A DNA stretch of 64,000 nt, from contig CAVWNC010000004.1 of NCBI GenBank assembly GCA_963756455.1, positions 558,001 to 622,000 of the forward strand, read 5' to 3'. Made by a program: the position numbers and the translations under genes. Below are positions 1 through 10,900 of this stretch, one piece after another. The DNA comes from DASQPA01 sp963756455. GTDB taxonomy: Bacteria; Acidobacteriota; Thermoanaerobaculia; Multivoradales; UBA5704. Under the pieces are notes generated by a model. That model was not told the DNA's origin. It saw only the letters and a program-made list of their open reading frames with translations, and did not search any database. Each line of letters begins with the position of its first letter. The stretch's first letter is position 1.

Positions 1-3000
1 GCTCGCGGCCAAGGGCTCGGCGCCCGCCTAGCGGCACCTCGGGAGCTCGCGCCTTGAGGGCGCGCAGGGCGTCGTCGACCGGCCACCCCCAGGCCGCGCT
101 GTCTCGGGGGAGGGCGGCCTCCAGGGCTTCGGCGAGGCGCAGGGAATCGCTCTTGGCAGCGCGTGCCAGCCGTGCCGCGGCCAGCCGGCGCGCCGTAGGC
201 CCGGGCCCCTCGCTCGGAGCCGTCAGGCTCTCGCAGAGCACGCGCTCGGCGGTCTCCTCTACGGCGGTGTCGCCGCCCTCCCGGCGCTTCAGGAGCGCCG
301 TATAAGCCCCCTCCACCTGCTGCCGGAGACGGGGGAAGCGTTCGAGCGCGCTGCGCTCAGACGCCGCGGCGAGCAGGCGCTCCGCCACCCGTTCGACGGC
401 CCGCGGGGGGATCTGTACCATCTCGGGGAGGGCGGCAACGATCAGCAGCGGAGCCCGGGGCATCAGGTTCCCCAGGGGGTCCGGGTGGTCGAGCATGGAG
501 CTCAGGAGCGCCTCGAAAGCCGGCTCGTCCAGCTCACTGCTCAGGAGCCCCAGAGCCATCAAGATCGGCTCGCGCCAGCGCGGGGAGCTCAGGCGGTCGA
601 GGATGGCGACGGTGGCGCTCGCGCGGTCATGCGCCAGATGGCAGGCCGCGAGGTACTCCTGGAAGGTGAGATGCAGGAAGCCGTAGACGCCCTGTCCGCG
701 GGCGGCCAGGAGCCCCACCTCCTCGCTGAGGACGGTGCGGAAGGCGATGGCCTCTGCGGGCTCGAGATGCTGGCGGAGCACGGCCTCGAGTTTGGGCTCG
801 TCGATGACCCCGATCCCGGAGGTCGCATGCACCTCGGCCGCCAGGGGCACGAGGATGGCCAGGAGCTCCTCGTCGGTGCGCAGGCGCTCGCCCTTCCCCT
901 GCGCCCGGAGCCGCCATTTTTCGAGCAGGATGGAAACCGCCATGGCGTACAGGCGGACGCGCTGGCGGGGGAACCCACGCTGGCCGTGCTGGTAGACCAG
1001 GGCAAGGATGGTCACGAGGAGCGGATTGCTCGCCAGCTCGCCCGCATCGCGGCGCCGGAGGTCGGCGATCGCCGTTTTGAGCCCTGCCGCTTCCCGTTCG
1101 GCTTCCCGCTCGGCCAGCGCATTCCAGGCCTCCCGCGGCAGCGCCGCCCGGCGGGCGGCGCGCACCCAGACGTCACAGAAGCGATCGACGGCCCTGGGCT
1201 CCATGGCTTCGATGGTCAGGTGGGTCGCCCGCTTGCTGAGCGGCGCCATCTGGTAACCGACGATGCGGCTGGTGACGACCAACTGCACTCCGCCGACCTG
1301 GTAGGGCTGGGCGATCCCCCCGGGGAACTCTGCCGGACCGAGGCCCTTGGCGAGCTCGTCGTCGCCCGCCGGCAACCAGGCGTCGATGAAGCGGTCGATC
1401 TCGTGCGCGATGTCATAGCGTTGGGCCGGATCGTCGATCTCGTCGAGCCCATCCAGGAGCACCACCGCCGTCCCCTCTTCGAGCTGGGCCAGGAGCAGGA
1501 CGTGGAGGGCTTGCGGATCGAGCGGGCGGCCATCCCGCGTCGTCGCCGTCCGGCCGTACTGCGCGAGGTGATGGCCAAGGAAGGCGGCCAGGGTCAGCGT
1601 CGGCTCCTGCTCGCGGGCCTGGGCGAAGGTGGCGACCCGGATCAGGATGGGAACCCGTCTCGGCCCCAGGCTGATCCAGCCGCTCCCCTCGGTCGCCTCG
1701 GGGTCCACCTGATGGAGGGGCACCTCCACGGGGTCGCGCATCTGCAGACCCGCGGTCGCCAGCTGCAGCGTCAGCCACCGCGCCAGGGTCGTCTTGCCGC
1801 TCCCCGGGTCGCCGAGAATGACCATGCGACGATAGCTCCGGAAGGCCTCGCCCAGCGTGACGCTCTGGGAGCGGGGCGCACCCCCTTCCCGGAGGAGCTG
1901 CGGCCGGTCGCGCTCTTCGATGGACGCAGGCAGCGGCGCCATGGCCACGAGACTCGTCATGTAGGTGACCTTCCGGCGCAACTGCTCAGGGTCCAGGGCC
2001 TCGACCTCGGGGAGGTTCGCGAGAGTCCGCGCCTGTTCCTCTAACGCCTTGCGGCTCTGGGTCCGTTCGTAAGAACCGGCGAGATCGCCGCGCAGGGCTA
2101 CGTAGACGGTATCGAGCGGGACCGCCGGCCGCCGGCCGATCTGCGGCAGCCCGGGGAGCTCGAGCTCCCCGTACTCTTCGACGAGCCAGCGCAGATAGCG
2201 CTCGAGGAGGTCGCTCTCCGTAGCCACTTCCCCCTTCTCGAAGAGCGCGCCCTCGCGGTTGCGCAGGAAAAGCACCGGGGTGCTCCACTCCGCGCTCTGC
2301 GGCGCGGCGGCGAAGATCGCCCGGCGTCCCGCGGTGACCGCCTGGTCCACCGCGTCGCCATTGGCGATCCGGCGGTAGAACACCCGGCTGAAGGTGATCG
2401 CGGCGCGGTCGGTCACCGGGAACTGCATCGCGACCACCGCGGGGACGCCGCTGCGCACGAGCCCCGTGGCGACGCCGGCGAAGGGGTAGGGCCCCGCGTC
2501 GGCGGCCCGGGCCGTATTGCAGGCGTTGAGGAAGACGAGCTGGAGCGGCGGCTCCGCCAGGAGGGGCGACAGCGTCTCGCCATCGACCCAGTCCTCGCCG
2601 CGGTCCGCGGTCTCGAGGGCGAGGAGCCCCTTGCCGCTGTCGGCGTCGAAGCGACCGTGGCCCATGAAGTGCAGCACGTGAAACGACCCGTCGAGCAGAG
2701 CTTCGTTGAGCGCCTCCAGAGTGGTGCGCTCGATCTCGACGGCTTCGGCTCCCTGATCCTTCCAGATCCGCTTGAGATGGGCCCGCTCCTGGTCCAGGTC
2801 GAGCGGCGGCAGCTTCAAGGGACTGGCCATCGCGAGGAGGATCCGCAGCGGGGCGGGCCGCAGTGCGGGGCGGGGTGGCCGCGGCACTTCGAGATAGCGC
2901 ACGACCGGGCTCCTCGGGCTGAGGCTGAGAAAGCTCTCGCTTCCCGGGTCGTAGAGGAGCTCCCAGGGCAGAGCGGCAAGACGGATGAGCTGGGGGTGAT

Positions 3001-3433
3001 TCGGGTTGATCATCAGCACGATGCGCAGGCCGGCGTCGCCGACCATGCCCAGGCTCTTCGCGTAGAGCTCGTGCACGCGCCTGGGAAAGAGGCTCCGGAA
3101 GAGCCGCCGACCGACCTCCACCGGAGTCTGCGATCGCGCTTCGAGCCGCCCTTCGCGGATCAGGTGCCGCAGGGCATCGCGGAGCTCCGCGGGGAGATCT
3201 TCCTCGGCCACCGGCTCGCGCTCGGAGGCCAGCCCGAAGGCGCCTTCTTCCGAGCGGAGCAGCAACTCCTTGAGGAGGCGCGCGACGGACTGCGACGCTT
3301 CGTCCCCGAAGGGCCTCTCGAAGACATCAATGTCCTCGCCGGCCGGAGACTGGGCGTGGACGGCGAGACTGTCTGATCCATCCGGCAGGATCTGCAGGAT
3401 GAAGTCCTGGTAACCCAAGGAGCGGCCCATCAT
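1..3433 (-). CDS. CHAT-protease / NACHT-NTPase fusion protein (3' end outside window)
   Basis: The minus-strand frame stays open from about 3433 to the window edge, about 1144 residues. Residues 190-395 form a CHAT (caspase-like peptidase) domain, with the His in HFMGHGRFD (about residue 259) and the Cys in FLNACNTA (about 305). A NACHT-type NTPase follows, with Walker A GDPGSGKTT (about 541) and Walker B VVLLDGLDEID, then a long alpha-helical tail. Known CHAT and NACHT proteins act in caspase-like signalling and in anti-phage or cell-death defence; that role here is inferred. The tandem ATG at 3433/3430 lacks a clear ribosome site. An in-frame GTG at 3466, preceded by GAGG, would add 11 residues. 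The C-terminal sensor part may lie outside the window. No partner gene is visible. Confidence 0.85.
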   Translation of the reverse strand, partial: MMGRSLGYQDFILQILPDGSDSLAVHAQSPAGEDIDVFERPFGDEASQSVARLLKELLLRSEEGAFGLASEREPVAEEDLPAELRDALRHLIREGRLEARSQTPVEVGRRLFRSLFPRRVHELYAKSLGMVGDAGLRIVLMINPNHPQLIRLAALPWELLYDPGSESFLSLSPRSPVVRYLEVPRPPRPALRPAPLRILLAMASPLKLPPLDLDQERAHLKRIWKDQGAEAVEIERTTLEALNEALLDGSFHVLHFMGHGRFDADSGKGLLALETADRGEDWVDGETLSPLLAEPPLQLVFLNACNTARAADAGPYPFAGVATGLVRSGVPAVVAMQFPVTDRAAITFSRVFYRRIANGDAVDQAVTAGRRAIFAAAPQSAEWSTPVLFLRNREGALFEKGEVATESDLLERYLRWLVEEYGELELPGLPQIGRRPAVPLDTVYVALRGDLAGSYERTQSRKALEEQARTLANLPEVEALDPEQLRRKVTYMTSLVAMAPLPASIEERDRPQLLREGGAPRSQSVTLGEAFRSYRRMVILGDPGSGKTTLARWLTLQLATAGLQMRDPVEVPLHQVDPEATEGSGWISLGPRRVPILIRVATFAQAREQEPTLTLAAFLGHHLAQYGRTATTRDGRPLDPQALHVLLLAQLEEGTAVVLLDGLDEIDDPAQRYDIAHEIDRFIDAWLPAGDDELAKGLGPAEFPGGIAQPYQVGGVQLVVTSRIVGYQMAPLSKRATHLTIEAMEPRAVDRFCDVWVRAARRAALPREAWNALAEREAEREAAGLKTAIADLRRRDAGELASNPLLVTILALVYQHGQRGFPRQRVRLYAMAVSILLEKWRLRAQGKGERLRTDEELLAILVPLAAEVHATSGIGVIDEPKLEAVLRQHLEPAEAIAFRTVLSEEVGLLAARGQGVYGFLHLTFQEYLAACHLAHDRASATVAILDRLSSPRWREPILMALGLLSSELDEPAFEALLSSMLDHPDPLGNLMPRAPLLIVAALPEMVQIPPRAVERVAERLLAAASERSALERFPRLRQQVEGAYTALLKRREGGDTAVEETAERVLCESLTAPSEGPGPTARRLAAARLARAAKSDSLRLAEALEAALPRDSAAWGWPVDDALRALKARAPEVPLGGRRALGRE

Positions 3434-3549
3434 CCATGCCAGGAGAGCTTCATCGTCGCACCTCACGCCGCCTCAGGGGGCCTGCGGTTTCTCCTCGATC
3501 CGGTGGAGTTTGCAGAGGGATGATAGCCCAGGTGGGGGAGGCGAGGAGA

Positions 3550-3594
3550 GGCCCGGCAGGCAATCGCGGGACGCCGCCCCTACCAGGCCGGCCC
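3550..3594 (-). repeat. REP-like palindromic element, GTAGGGGC type
   Basis: Read on the minus strand, the element opens with GTAGGGGCG and closes with GCCTGCCGGGCC, with imperfectly complementary GGCCGGCCTG and GCAGG/GGGCC flanks. The GTAG head followed by a palindrome is the hallmark of REP elements. A second member with the same head and tail lies at 49824-49862. The rest of 3467-3769 shows no convincing gene. Confidence 0.5.
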
Positions 3595-3769
3595 TGAAAC
3601 CGTCCTCGAATACAAGCCGGGACAGCTTGAACCGCGCGAGGCCCAGAGCACCGGCGTAGGGCAGGGTTACGACGTAGCGTACCTTCGCTGCCTCGGGTGA
3701 TCTCGAAGTCTGGAGGCACGGGATGAAGGACTCGACGAAAGGCGGGGACCCCCACCTATCAGGGCTAAG

Positions 3770-4192
3770 TCAACCGGATTTGGGCCCATTCGACGTTCCG
3801 TCCACTCGCCCTTCCCGGGCGTACCAATGGAGGGCGCCCCCCACGGCGCCGAGGATGCATCCCAACGCTCCCGCGAGGAGGCCCAGCAAGGGGCCTGCAT
3901 TCGCCATCCCGCTGGGCTGGAAGAGGAACGGCCCAAAAAAGCCTGCCGCGAAGCCGATCCCTCCTACCGCGCAGGTCCCCAGAAAGACGGAGCTGGCAAG
4001 GCTGGTCGGAAAGGACGCGGTGTGTGTCCAGACATACCACGCCATCCCGGCAGCCGCCAGTAGGGAAACGAGGGAGCTCATCCAAAGGGAAGCATGGAGC
4101 AAAAAGGCTGGAGGGATTGCAAACCAGAAGACGAAATACAGGGCGGCCAGGCTGCTGAGGAGCGTCACCCCGATGCGGACCACGATGTTCAT
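3770..4192 (-). CDS. Small integral membrane protein, four predicted TM segments
   Basis: The protein has 140 residues and starts MNIVVRIGVTLLSSLAALYF. Four hydrophobic stretches at roughly 6-28, 34-54, 62-85 and 92-118 suggest a polytopic membrane protein; the last is glycine-rich (GPLLGLLAGALGCILGAVGG). ATG 4192 is chosen because GGGAG sits just upstream; the frame opens 12 bases earlier at a TTG. The C-terminal tail is short and polar. No family is recognised. It lies downstream of the lipase-like gene and upstream of the CHAT gene on the same strand, but gaps of about 200-330 bases argue against one operon. Confidence 0.7.
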   Translation of the reverse strand: MNIVVRIGVTLLSSLAALYFVFWFAIPPAFLLHASLWMSSLVSLLAAAGMAWYVWTHTASFPTSLASSVFLGTCAVGGIGFAAGFFGPFLFQPSGMANAGPLLGLLAGALGCILGAVGGALHWYAREGRVDGTSNGPKSG

Positions 4193-4399
4193 GCCAGCTC
4201 CCAAGAGGTGTCAGGCGAAAGGTGAGGACCAGAGGACAGGGCGGCGACGCTGCGGCGCATGGTGGCGATCTCCGTGGGCGAGAGGAAGGATTCTACCCCC
4301 GATCACGGATTCGCCGGCGCGGCGCGCTCCGCGCCGTTAGGTGCCTCCCGCCAGGCCAAGCCTGGCCCTGGAGGATCGGCGTGGGCGAACCGCCGCGGC

Positions 4400-7300
4400 C
4401 TATTCGAAATAACCGGCGACGTCGAGGATAAAATGCACCGTCCCGCTGGAATCCACTTTGACTTCCACCGTTCCGGACGAGTCGGCCGGAAGCTGTACAA
4501 TCGCATTATTGGAGAGCGTCTCGCCCGGCCTCCAGTTGATCGTGCTGGCGAGCGGCGCCGGATTAAGCCCGCTCGGATAGAGGCGAAGGTCGCCGGCCGC
4601 CGTGGGTTGGGTGATCGTCACGTTCACCGCAATCGCCTTGGCCCCGGGGGGATCCCGCAAAGGTTCGCCACGCTGAAGCTTCTCGGCGCACCCGGCTGGA
4701 GCACCGGGCCTCCGGTGGGCCCGGCCGGCTGGCGGGTGTCCACCAATCGGCAGGGGGCTACCGTGTTGAATCGTGAGCAGCTCCCATCGATGGCGATCGC
4801 CGCGTTCCCTGAAGCTGTGCCCCTGCAATAGGCATCGGCGACCGAGGTCACCGTGTAGGTGGTGCTGGCAGTGGGCTGTACGGAGCGTGTGATGAGGTTG
4901 GAGGCCACCCCCGGCTCGGTCGCTCCGTCTGACCATCCAACGGTCCAGGGAGCGGTCCCCGTGAGCGCCGCCTGCAAGGTGGCGGAGGAGCCTGAGCAAA
5001 TCTGCGCCGAGCCGCTGACGACCGCGGTCGGAAGGGGGCGGACCAGGACGTCGGTCGTCACCGGCGCAGACGAACAACCGTCTATCCTGGCCGTCACCGA
5101 GTAGATGCCGGAGCTGGCCGGGCCGGCGGCGGACAAGAGAGGGTTCTGCTGGGTAGACGCAAAGTTGTTGGGTCCGGTCCAGCTGTAGGTCGCGCCCTGG
5201 ACCGTCGAGGCCGCCAGCTGGAGGTCCTGGCCGGCGCAGATCGGCCCACTGTTCGACGCGCCCAACGGCGGCGCGCTGGAGGCTGCCACGGTCGTGGCGC
5301 GAAGCTGGCAATCGCCAACCGTCATGGTGACGGTGTACGAGCCTGCCGCAGCGCCCGTCGCGTTCTGGAGGAGGGGGTTCTGCTCCGACGACGTGAACCC
5401 ATCCGGACCCGTCCATTGGAACGACGCGCCCGCCAACCCGAACGCGGTGAGCTGCAGCGACTGACCCGGGCAGAACGGACCGCTGTTGCTGGCGGTTGGG
5501 GGCTCGACGAAATCGCAGAGGAACGAAAAGCCGGGAGAGAGCGTCGCCGCCCCTCCGGCGGCGGGATTCGTGACCGTCACGGCGGAGCCGCCAAGCGGAT
5601 GGGCCGGCGTCGTAACGACCAAGCGCGTGCTGTTCATGAACACGACCTGGGTGGCCGGCTGATCATCGAAACGGACGGTGGCGCCGGGTTGGAAGCCGCC
5701 GCCGAGCAGCAGCAGCAGCTCGCCGCCGCGGCTGTCTCCCTCCCCTGGCGAGACGCTCTGGAGGCTGATACCGGTCACGTCGTCGGCGGGGTTCGTGCCA
5801 TCGCGCCCGTTCACGGCCTCGGATAGATCGGATTCGCCGCCGGTGTCGCTATCGGCCGCTTGCGGATCGGTGCCGTTCCTGTATTCGTCGAGGTTGGCGA
5901 GACCGTCCCCGTCGGGATCGAGATCGGCATCAGCGGGATCGTGAGGGTTGAGCCGGTGCGCGCTCTCCCAGCTGTCAGGCATCCCATCGCCATCCGTGTC
6001 CAGGAGCTTGCGGATGTCGCCGCCGTAGATCGCGTTGGAGAAGTCGCCGTTGCGGACACGGGCGTAGACGTAGTACACGCCATCGGCGAGGCCCGAGAGG
6101 TCCCATGTGTACTTCATGGTCCCCTGTGTCGCGGCGATCCCGGTGGCGATCGGCGTACCCTCAAAACCGCTTCCCGTCGTATCGTAGTAGAGGTCCACGG
6201 TCGTGGCGCCGTTGCCATCGAACACGCTCCATTGCAGCGTCGCGCTGTTCCCGGTGACGACTTCCTCCACGATCGGGCTGCTCCAGGTGAAGGCCGGCAC
6301 GGCATCCCGCTGAAACGACATCCAGCTCCAGTAGGGACCGGTGCTCGTCACCGTATCCGCCGGCCGGCCCGCGAGCCGGTCGCCATTGGGAGTGCTCACC
6401 GTGATCCGGAGATGGGCGAGAGTGTAGGGGCCGAGCCGGGCCTGGCGGTACACCTCCAAGCCGGAAAACGAGAGGGTGACCGGGAAGCTGCCGGCGGCGC
6501 CAGCGGTGCCGGTGGCGACACTCTGCGCGACCAGCGATCCGTCCGCCGCGAGCAGATCGCCGGAGTAGGTGTAGGTTCCGGCGGCGGGCAGGTTGGCGGT
6601 GAAGCTCCAGTTGAGCGAATCATACTTCTCGTCGCCGTCGTTGTCGGGAGCTGTCTCGACGAACGGGCCGGAGAGGGTGGAACCCGACGACCCGACGGAG
6701 AACGCAGCGTCTGCTTGCCGCTCAAAGTTGCCGACCGAGGACGATCCGGACGCCACGACCGAGACCGTGTACGCCCCCGTGTCGCCCGCGGTGAAGCTGC
6801 CGCCGTAGATGCCGTCGCCGGCCAGACCGTCACCATGCTGACCGTCGTCGTACAGTGTGAGGTTTTGGACCCCATCGCCTGACTGCGACAGGACATCCGC
6901 CGAGATCAGAGCGCCTGTCACCGCCGTTCCGCTCACGTCGAGAGCCGCCTGCACGGTGACGGTTTCACCCGGGAGGTAGCTCGTGTCTCCCAGCGTGACC
7001 GCCAGAGCGAGCGGCGAGCGCGTCGTTACGGTGACCGCCCACGGAGACCCGCTCGCCGGAAGGTGGGGGCCGCCTCCCGCTGAGGAAACCGCGAGGTTCA
7101 GGGTCCACTGGCCCGCCGCGGGGTTCCGTACGACGAACACCTGGTGGCTGCCGCCCGCGGTCGGATTTGCGGCGTAGAGAGTCGTCAGCCCATCCACGGA
7201 GGTCGGCGTGATCACCCCTGCCGCCGGAGACGTCAAAGCCGCGGCGGGATTCGCATTCGCGGCGTCGATCCGCACGGACAGCTCGGAAGCGCTGTCCACC

Positions 7301-10300
7301 GGGAAGACCAGAACGCTCTGCAAGTGGGGCGTGTCCAAGCGGCCAGAGGCGGATACGACCGTGCGCTCGGCGGACCGTGGTGGCAGCGGCACGACCTCCG
7401 AGACTCGGGCTTCCTGCCTCCGGCCGCTTGCGGCGGCCTTCCTCGTTGCCTCTGTGAAGGGATTGCCGAGCGACGAGCAGATCGCCGGGACGGTGTGAGC
7501 TCCCAGGATGGTGTTCAGGGTGGGCGCCAGGGAAGCGCAGTAGAAACCCTGCCAGCTGGCGGGCTCGTCGAGGAGGGCGTTGTGCAGGTTGGACGGCGGG
7601 AGGCGCGGGGTGGTCTCCGTGTACAGGCTTCGCGCGGCGTGAAACTGCGCCGGCAGGCAAGCCTCGTTGCTGCCCGCCTCCTGTAGACAGCTGGTGAGGC
7701 CCAGTCCCAATTGGCTGTCCGTCGGCACGACGTTGTCGCCTTCGTTGTACAACACGGTAGCAGTACCCACGACCCCAGGCAGCAACGCCAGTGCGCCGCG
7801 AGCCAGGAGCGAGGGTTGCACCACGCTGGCCAGCGCATAGAGCGGAGTGGGACTGGCGGACTCCAGAATGGTGAGCTGATGGAACAAGCTCACGGCCGAC
7901 TCATCTTGCAGGAAATACTGGAGAGCATTGTCACAGCACTGGCCTTTGCAACGGTTTCCCCCGAGCGCGCCTGCAATGCCACCATTGCTGAACCCCTCCG
8001 CGATCGCCTGCAGGCGGGCGATCGGCGCGCCCCCATGGGGTGTGTCCAGGGTCACCACCGCCAAGACCTTCCCCGGATTGTGCGCGGCGTAGTAGCGCGC
8101 GATCTGGCCTCCGTAGCTGTGACCGACAAGGATGAAGGGACCGTCCGTCCCCAGCCACGAGTGGCTATCGACGAAGGTCCCCAGTTGCTGCGCGGCATCC
8201 TCGATCGAGGCTCTCCCATCCACACCTGTAACCACACAAACACCGTAGGCTGACGTGCAATCGTCCGCCTGGGACGGGCAGGCTGTGGCGCCGCCAAAGT
8301 CCTGTGCGAGCTGGCACGGGATGGATACGCTGTGGGCGTCAGGGGGGAAGAACCATTGCTCGGCATGGGGCCCGCAACCCGAGAAGTTGTAGCCGTTCAA
8401 GAGCAGGATCCGGGTTTTCTGGTTGACGACGAGATCCACAAACCCCCCGGGGCCCCAAGCGCCGTCGCCAGCCTCGCCCTGAACGGTGACTCTGTGGGTC
8501 CCGGCTGAGAGTTGTCCGGTCGGCAGCGCATACGTAAAGGTCGGAACGGTCGTTCCGGACTGCGGCGACATCGCCGCACATTGGGCGCCGTCGACGCAGA
8601 TCTGGGCACCGAGGGGGGCGGCGGTGAACGTCGCCGTGACCGACACCTGGGTGGCGCCCTGGGTTGGGTTGGGGGTCGCCACGACGGTCGGTTCCGGCGG
8701 CTGCGAGGAATAGACGGCAATGGGGATGTCCACCTCTCCACAAACGCTGGAAGCGACGTGCAGGACATCCTGCCCAGGGCTGTTGCCGGCCTGGTAGTCG
8801 ATGCTTTGCCCCACGGCCGGCATGGGCGACAGCGTTGCGCCGGAGCGGTTCTGCGGCAGGCTCCAGGAGTAGGTCGCGCCGGGCAGATTCAGCGAGAATT
8901 GAAGAATTCCGTTCACCAAGACGCTCGCGCTACGCGCATCGGCGAAGAGCTCATGACCGGAGCATGCGAGGGCATGGATCGTGACCCGAGCGTACTGGGA
9001 CAGGTCGCCGCAGTGAGCGGTGAGCCTGAGCGCATAGGATCCCGCCACGTCGGGCGTGAAGCTTGGGGACAGGGTGGTGGCGTCCAGCAGTGCCGCCGCC
9101 GAACCGGCGGGCCTGGCATCGAAGGTCCAGAGGAGGTCGGGCATGCAGGTGGCAGACGACCAGGTCCCGCTCAGGTTGATCGGGCTCCCGGACCGAACCG
9201 TTTGGTCCTGCCCTGCGCTCACGGTCAGGGTGCCTGCGCTCGCGAGCACAAAGTTGTCATAGCTCGAGCGCCCATCGGTGCCTCCCCAGCCGGCGAACGC
9301 CAGGAGTCCCGCGCTGCCGGATGCGATGTCGGCGTCGGTCGCGGTCAGAACCACGTCGGACTTGCCGCGGCGGGACACCCGGAAGGTCAGGGAATTGCCC
9401 GTAGCGACGAATTGCAGGTGGTACGGGTAGCTGGTGACCCTGGAATCCTCGAGTCTTGCGAGCTCTGAATACACGCCGCCAGCGACTTTGTAGAGGATGA
9501 TCGCGTCGGTGGCGCCGCCGTGAGCGAGGCGGCCGCCATAGTAGTTGTTCGCGTCTCGCACCCGGGCCATGATCCGTCCGTCCACGCCGACGTCGTGGGA
9601 AGGGGGTGTCGGCGCCCAATCGACGTCGATCGTCTGTTGCGCGCGGTCGATACCACCGAGGATGACGGCGTCCTCGACCTGTTGCGCGGTCACCTCTTCC
9701 GCTTCGCCGTTTTGGAGTTGCAGCATCGTGCCCGTGAGCACCTGCCATGGGCTTCCGAGGGAGGGAGCCGCCGGTCGGTCGAAGTGGTCCTGGAAGATCA
9801 CCGTCGGGTCTGTGGCCATCGGATGCGTCGCTTCGTCCAGCGTCGTCGCCATCACGTTCCAGGCGGTCGCCTGGCTCCAATCGCCAGGCGGATGGCTGCT
9901 CACCGAAAAGCTCGCCCTCCGGGAAAAGTCCCCGCAGTTGCCATACAATTGGTAATAGTAATTTGAATTCCAATCGAACGAGTCGAATCGTATCCAGTAA
10001 CTGGCGTCGAGAGTGGAGCCTGTCACCGGGCCGTAGTATTGATCGAGACCATTCAGTACCCCCTGGGAACCGATGAGTAGGGTGTAGTTACTATCCGCAT
10101 ACCAGCGAAGAGAGAAATTGTAAGGCAGGCAGTCGTCATTGGGTAGAGTGCTCATGCCTCCCACCCTAAGGCCGAGATAGCCGATACCGTCATCCGTCGA
10201 CATGCGGGGCCGCCCCAAGCGGACAGGAGCCATCGTGATTCCGAAGGCGGATGTGTAATCGAAGGCGAACGAGGGGCCCTGGCTCGGGATGATCGTGCCG

Positions 10301-10482
10301 TCCATGGCATCCGTAAAGGAGCCGGCGACGGTCGCATACGAGAGGCGCCCCCCCAGGGCGCCCAGGGTAAAGACGCTGAGCGTCACCGTCAGCAGAAAAC
10401 GCCGGCCTCCGAGTCGGGTGCCCTGGCCCGGGGCGGAGGCGCCGCAGCGGAGACCGTCACTCTCGCTACGTGTACCTGTCAT
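4400..10482 (-). CDS. Giant secreted lipase-like multidomain protein, one frameshift near 4642
   Basis: The protein starts at 10482 with a basic stretch and a signal-like hydrophobic segment at residues 28-50. A LamG-like region (about 230-415) and a PKD-like region follow. The alpha/beta-hydrolase part (about 690-960) has the nucleophile elbow GHSYGG (787-792). Next come a choice-of-anchor X-like region, calcium-binding thrombospondin-3-type repeats (DTDGDGMPDSWE and DLDPDGDGLANLDEYRNGTD), an IPT/TIG fold and three Ig/PKD-like modules. The frame ends early at 4624 after GIPPGPRRLR. The frame one base over continues GAKAIAVNVTITQPT to DVAGYFE at 4400, the expected end of this C-terminal domain. 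One missing base in the C run 4642-4645 explains the break. It could be an assembly error. Likely an exported or surface lipid or ester hydrolase. Confidence 0.8.
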
Positions 10483-10596
10483 CTTCGAGCTCTTCCTTCC
10501 TGGGGAAGCGCAGCTCGCTCTTCCTGAAGAGCAATGAGCCCGCGTTCACCACGAACAGATTCTGCCGGCGGTCATGACTTCGGCACCCGCGCCGTT

Positions 10597-10613
10597 AAGT
10601 GCCAGCCGAACTA
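10597..10613. repeat. 17-bp repeat AAGTGCCAGCCGAACTA, copy 1
   Basis: Identical to 12454-12470. The two copies bracket a 1.9-kb stretch with the RiPP precursor, the decayed IS200-like transposase and the glycine-zipper gene. They may be remnants of a mobile-element end. Confidence 0.5.
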
Positions 10614-10658
10614 CGGGGATCGCCACCGGGCTTTTGGATTTGGCTTGGTCCTGGGGTC

Positions 10659-10829
10659 TTAGCAGACGTTGCAATAAGAGGCCGGCTCGAAACAATTCCT
10701 ATAGCCATTCGTGGTATGGCCATAGAACGAGCCGCCGAAGGCAGCGAGGAGCTGGGGCTCTTCGAGGGCGAGGAGGGTCTCGCGGTTCAGACGAAGTTTC
10801 AGGCTTTTCTTGAGTACATCCTTCTTCAT
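10659..10829 (-). CDS. Putative lanthipeptide-type RiPP precursor peptide (56 aa)
   Basis: The ORF was found by reading the minus strand and is too short for ordinary gene callers. It has a good ribosome site (GGGAGACC, three bases before ATG 10829). The leader, about residues 1-33, reads KKSLKLRLNRETLLALEEPQ and ends LLAAFGG. This matches the K-L-x-L-x-x-E-T-L-x-x-L-E plan with a double-glycine cleavage site, as in class I lanthipeptide and related GG-leader precursors. The core of 23 residues is SFYGHTTNGYRNCFEPASYC plus NVC, rich in Ser/Thr (four) and Cys (three), as needed for lanthionine rings. No LanB, LanC, LanM, radical-SAM or peptidase-transporter gene lies in the window, so maturation must be encoded elsewhere. 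The family call rests on the leader pattern only. Confidence 0.75.
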   Translation of the reverse strand: MKKDVLKKSLKLRLNRETLLALEEPQLLAAFGGSFYGHTTNGYRNCFEPASYCNVC

Positions 10830-10894
10830 AGGTCTCCCTTGTCGGTAAAACTCGGCTCGGCTCTTCCGGCCGCTCCGGAGGTTTAGCGGGAGGG

Positions 10895-10900
10895 AGTATA
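10895..10900 (-). promoter_or_regulatory. Possible -10 box of the RiPP precursor gene
   Basis: The minus strand reads TATACT 66 bases before the precursor ATG. No convincing -35 hexamer sits at 17 bases. The remaining part of 10901-11275 shows no gene. Confidence 0.3.

Noticed and set aside
485..2044. Long plus-strand frame of 519 codons
   Set aside because: Antisense to the CHAT-NACHT gene, which has complete domain motifs; the plus product is low-complexity Gly/Arg/Glu without homology signs.
3467..3769. Minus frame with VRYVVTLPYAGALGLARFKL-like sequence
   Set aside because: No start or ribosome site; it spans the REP-like element and has no recognisable domain.
10599..10886. Plus-strand frame of 95 codons
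   Set aside because: Overlaps the RiPP precursor antisense; no ribosome site, and the minus ORF has a clear leader pattern.
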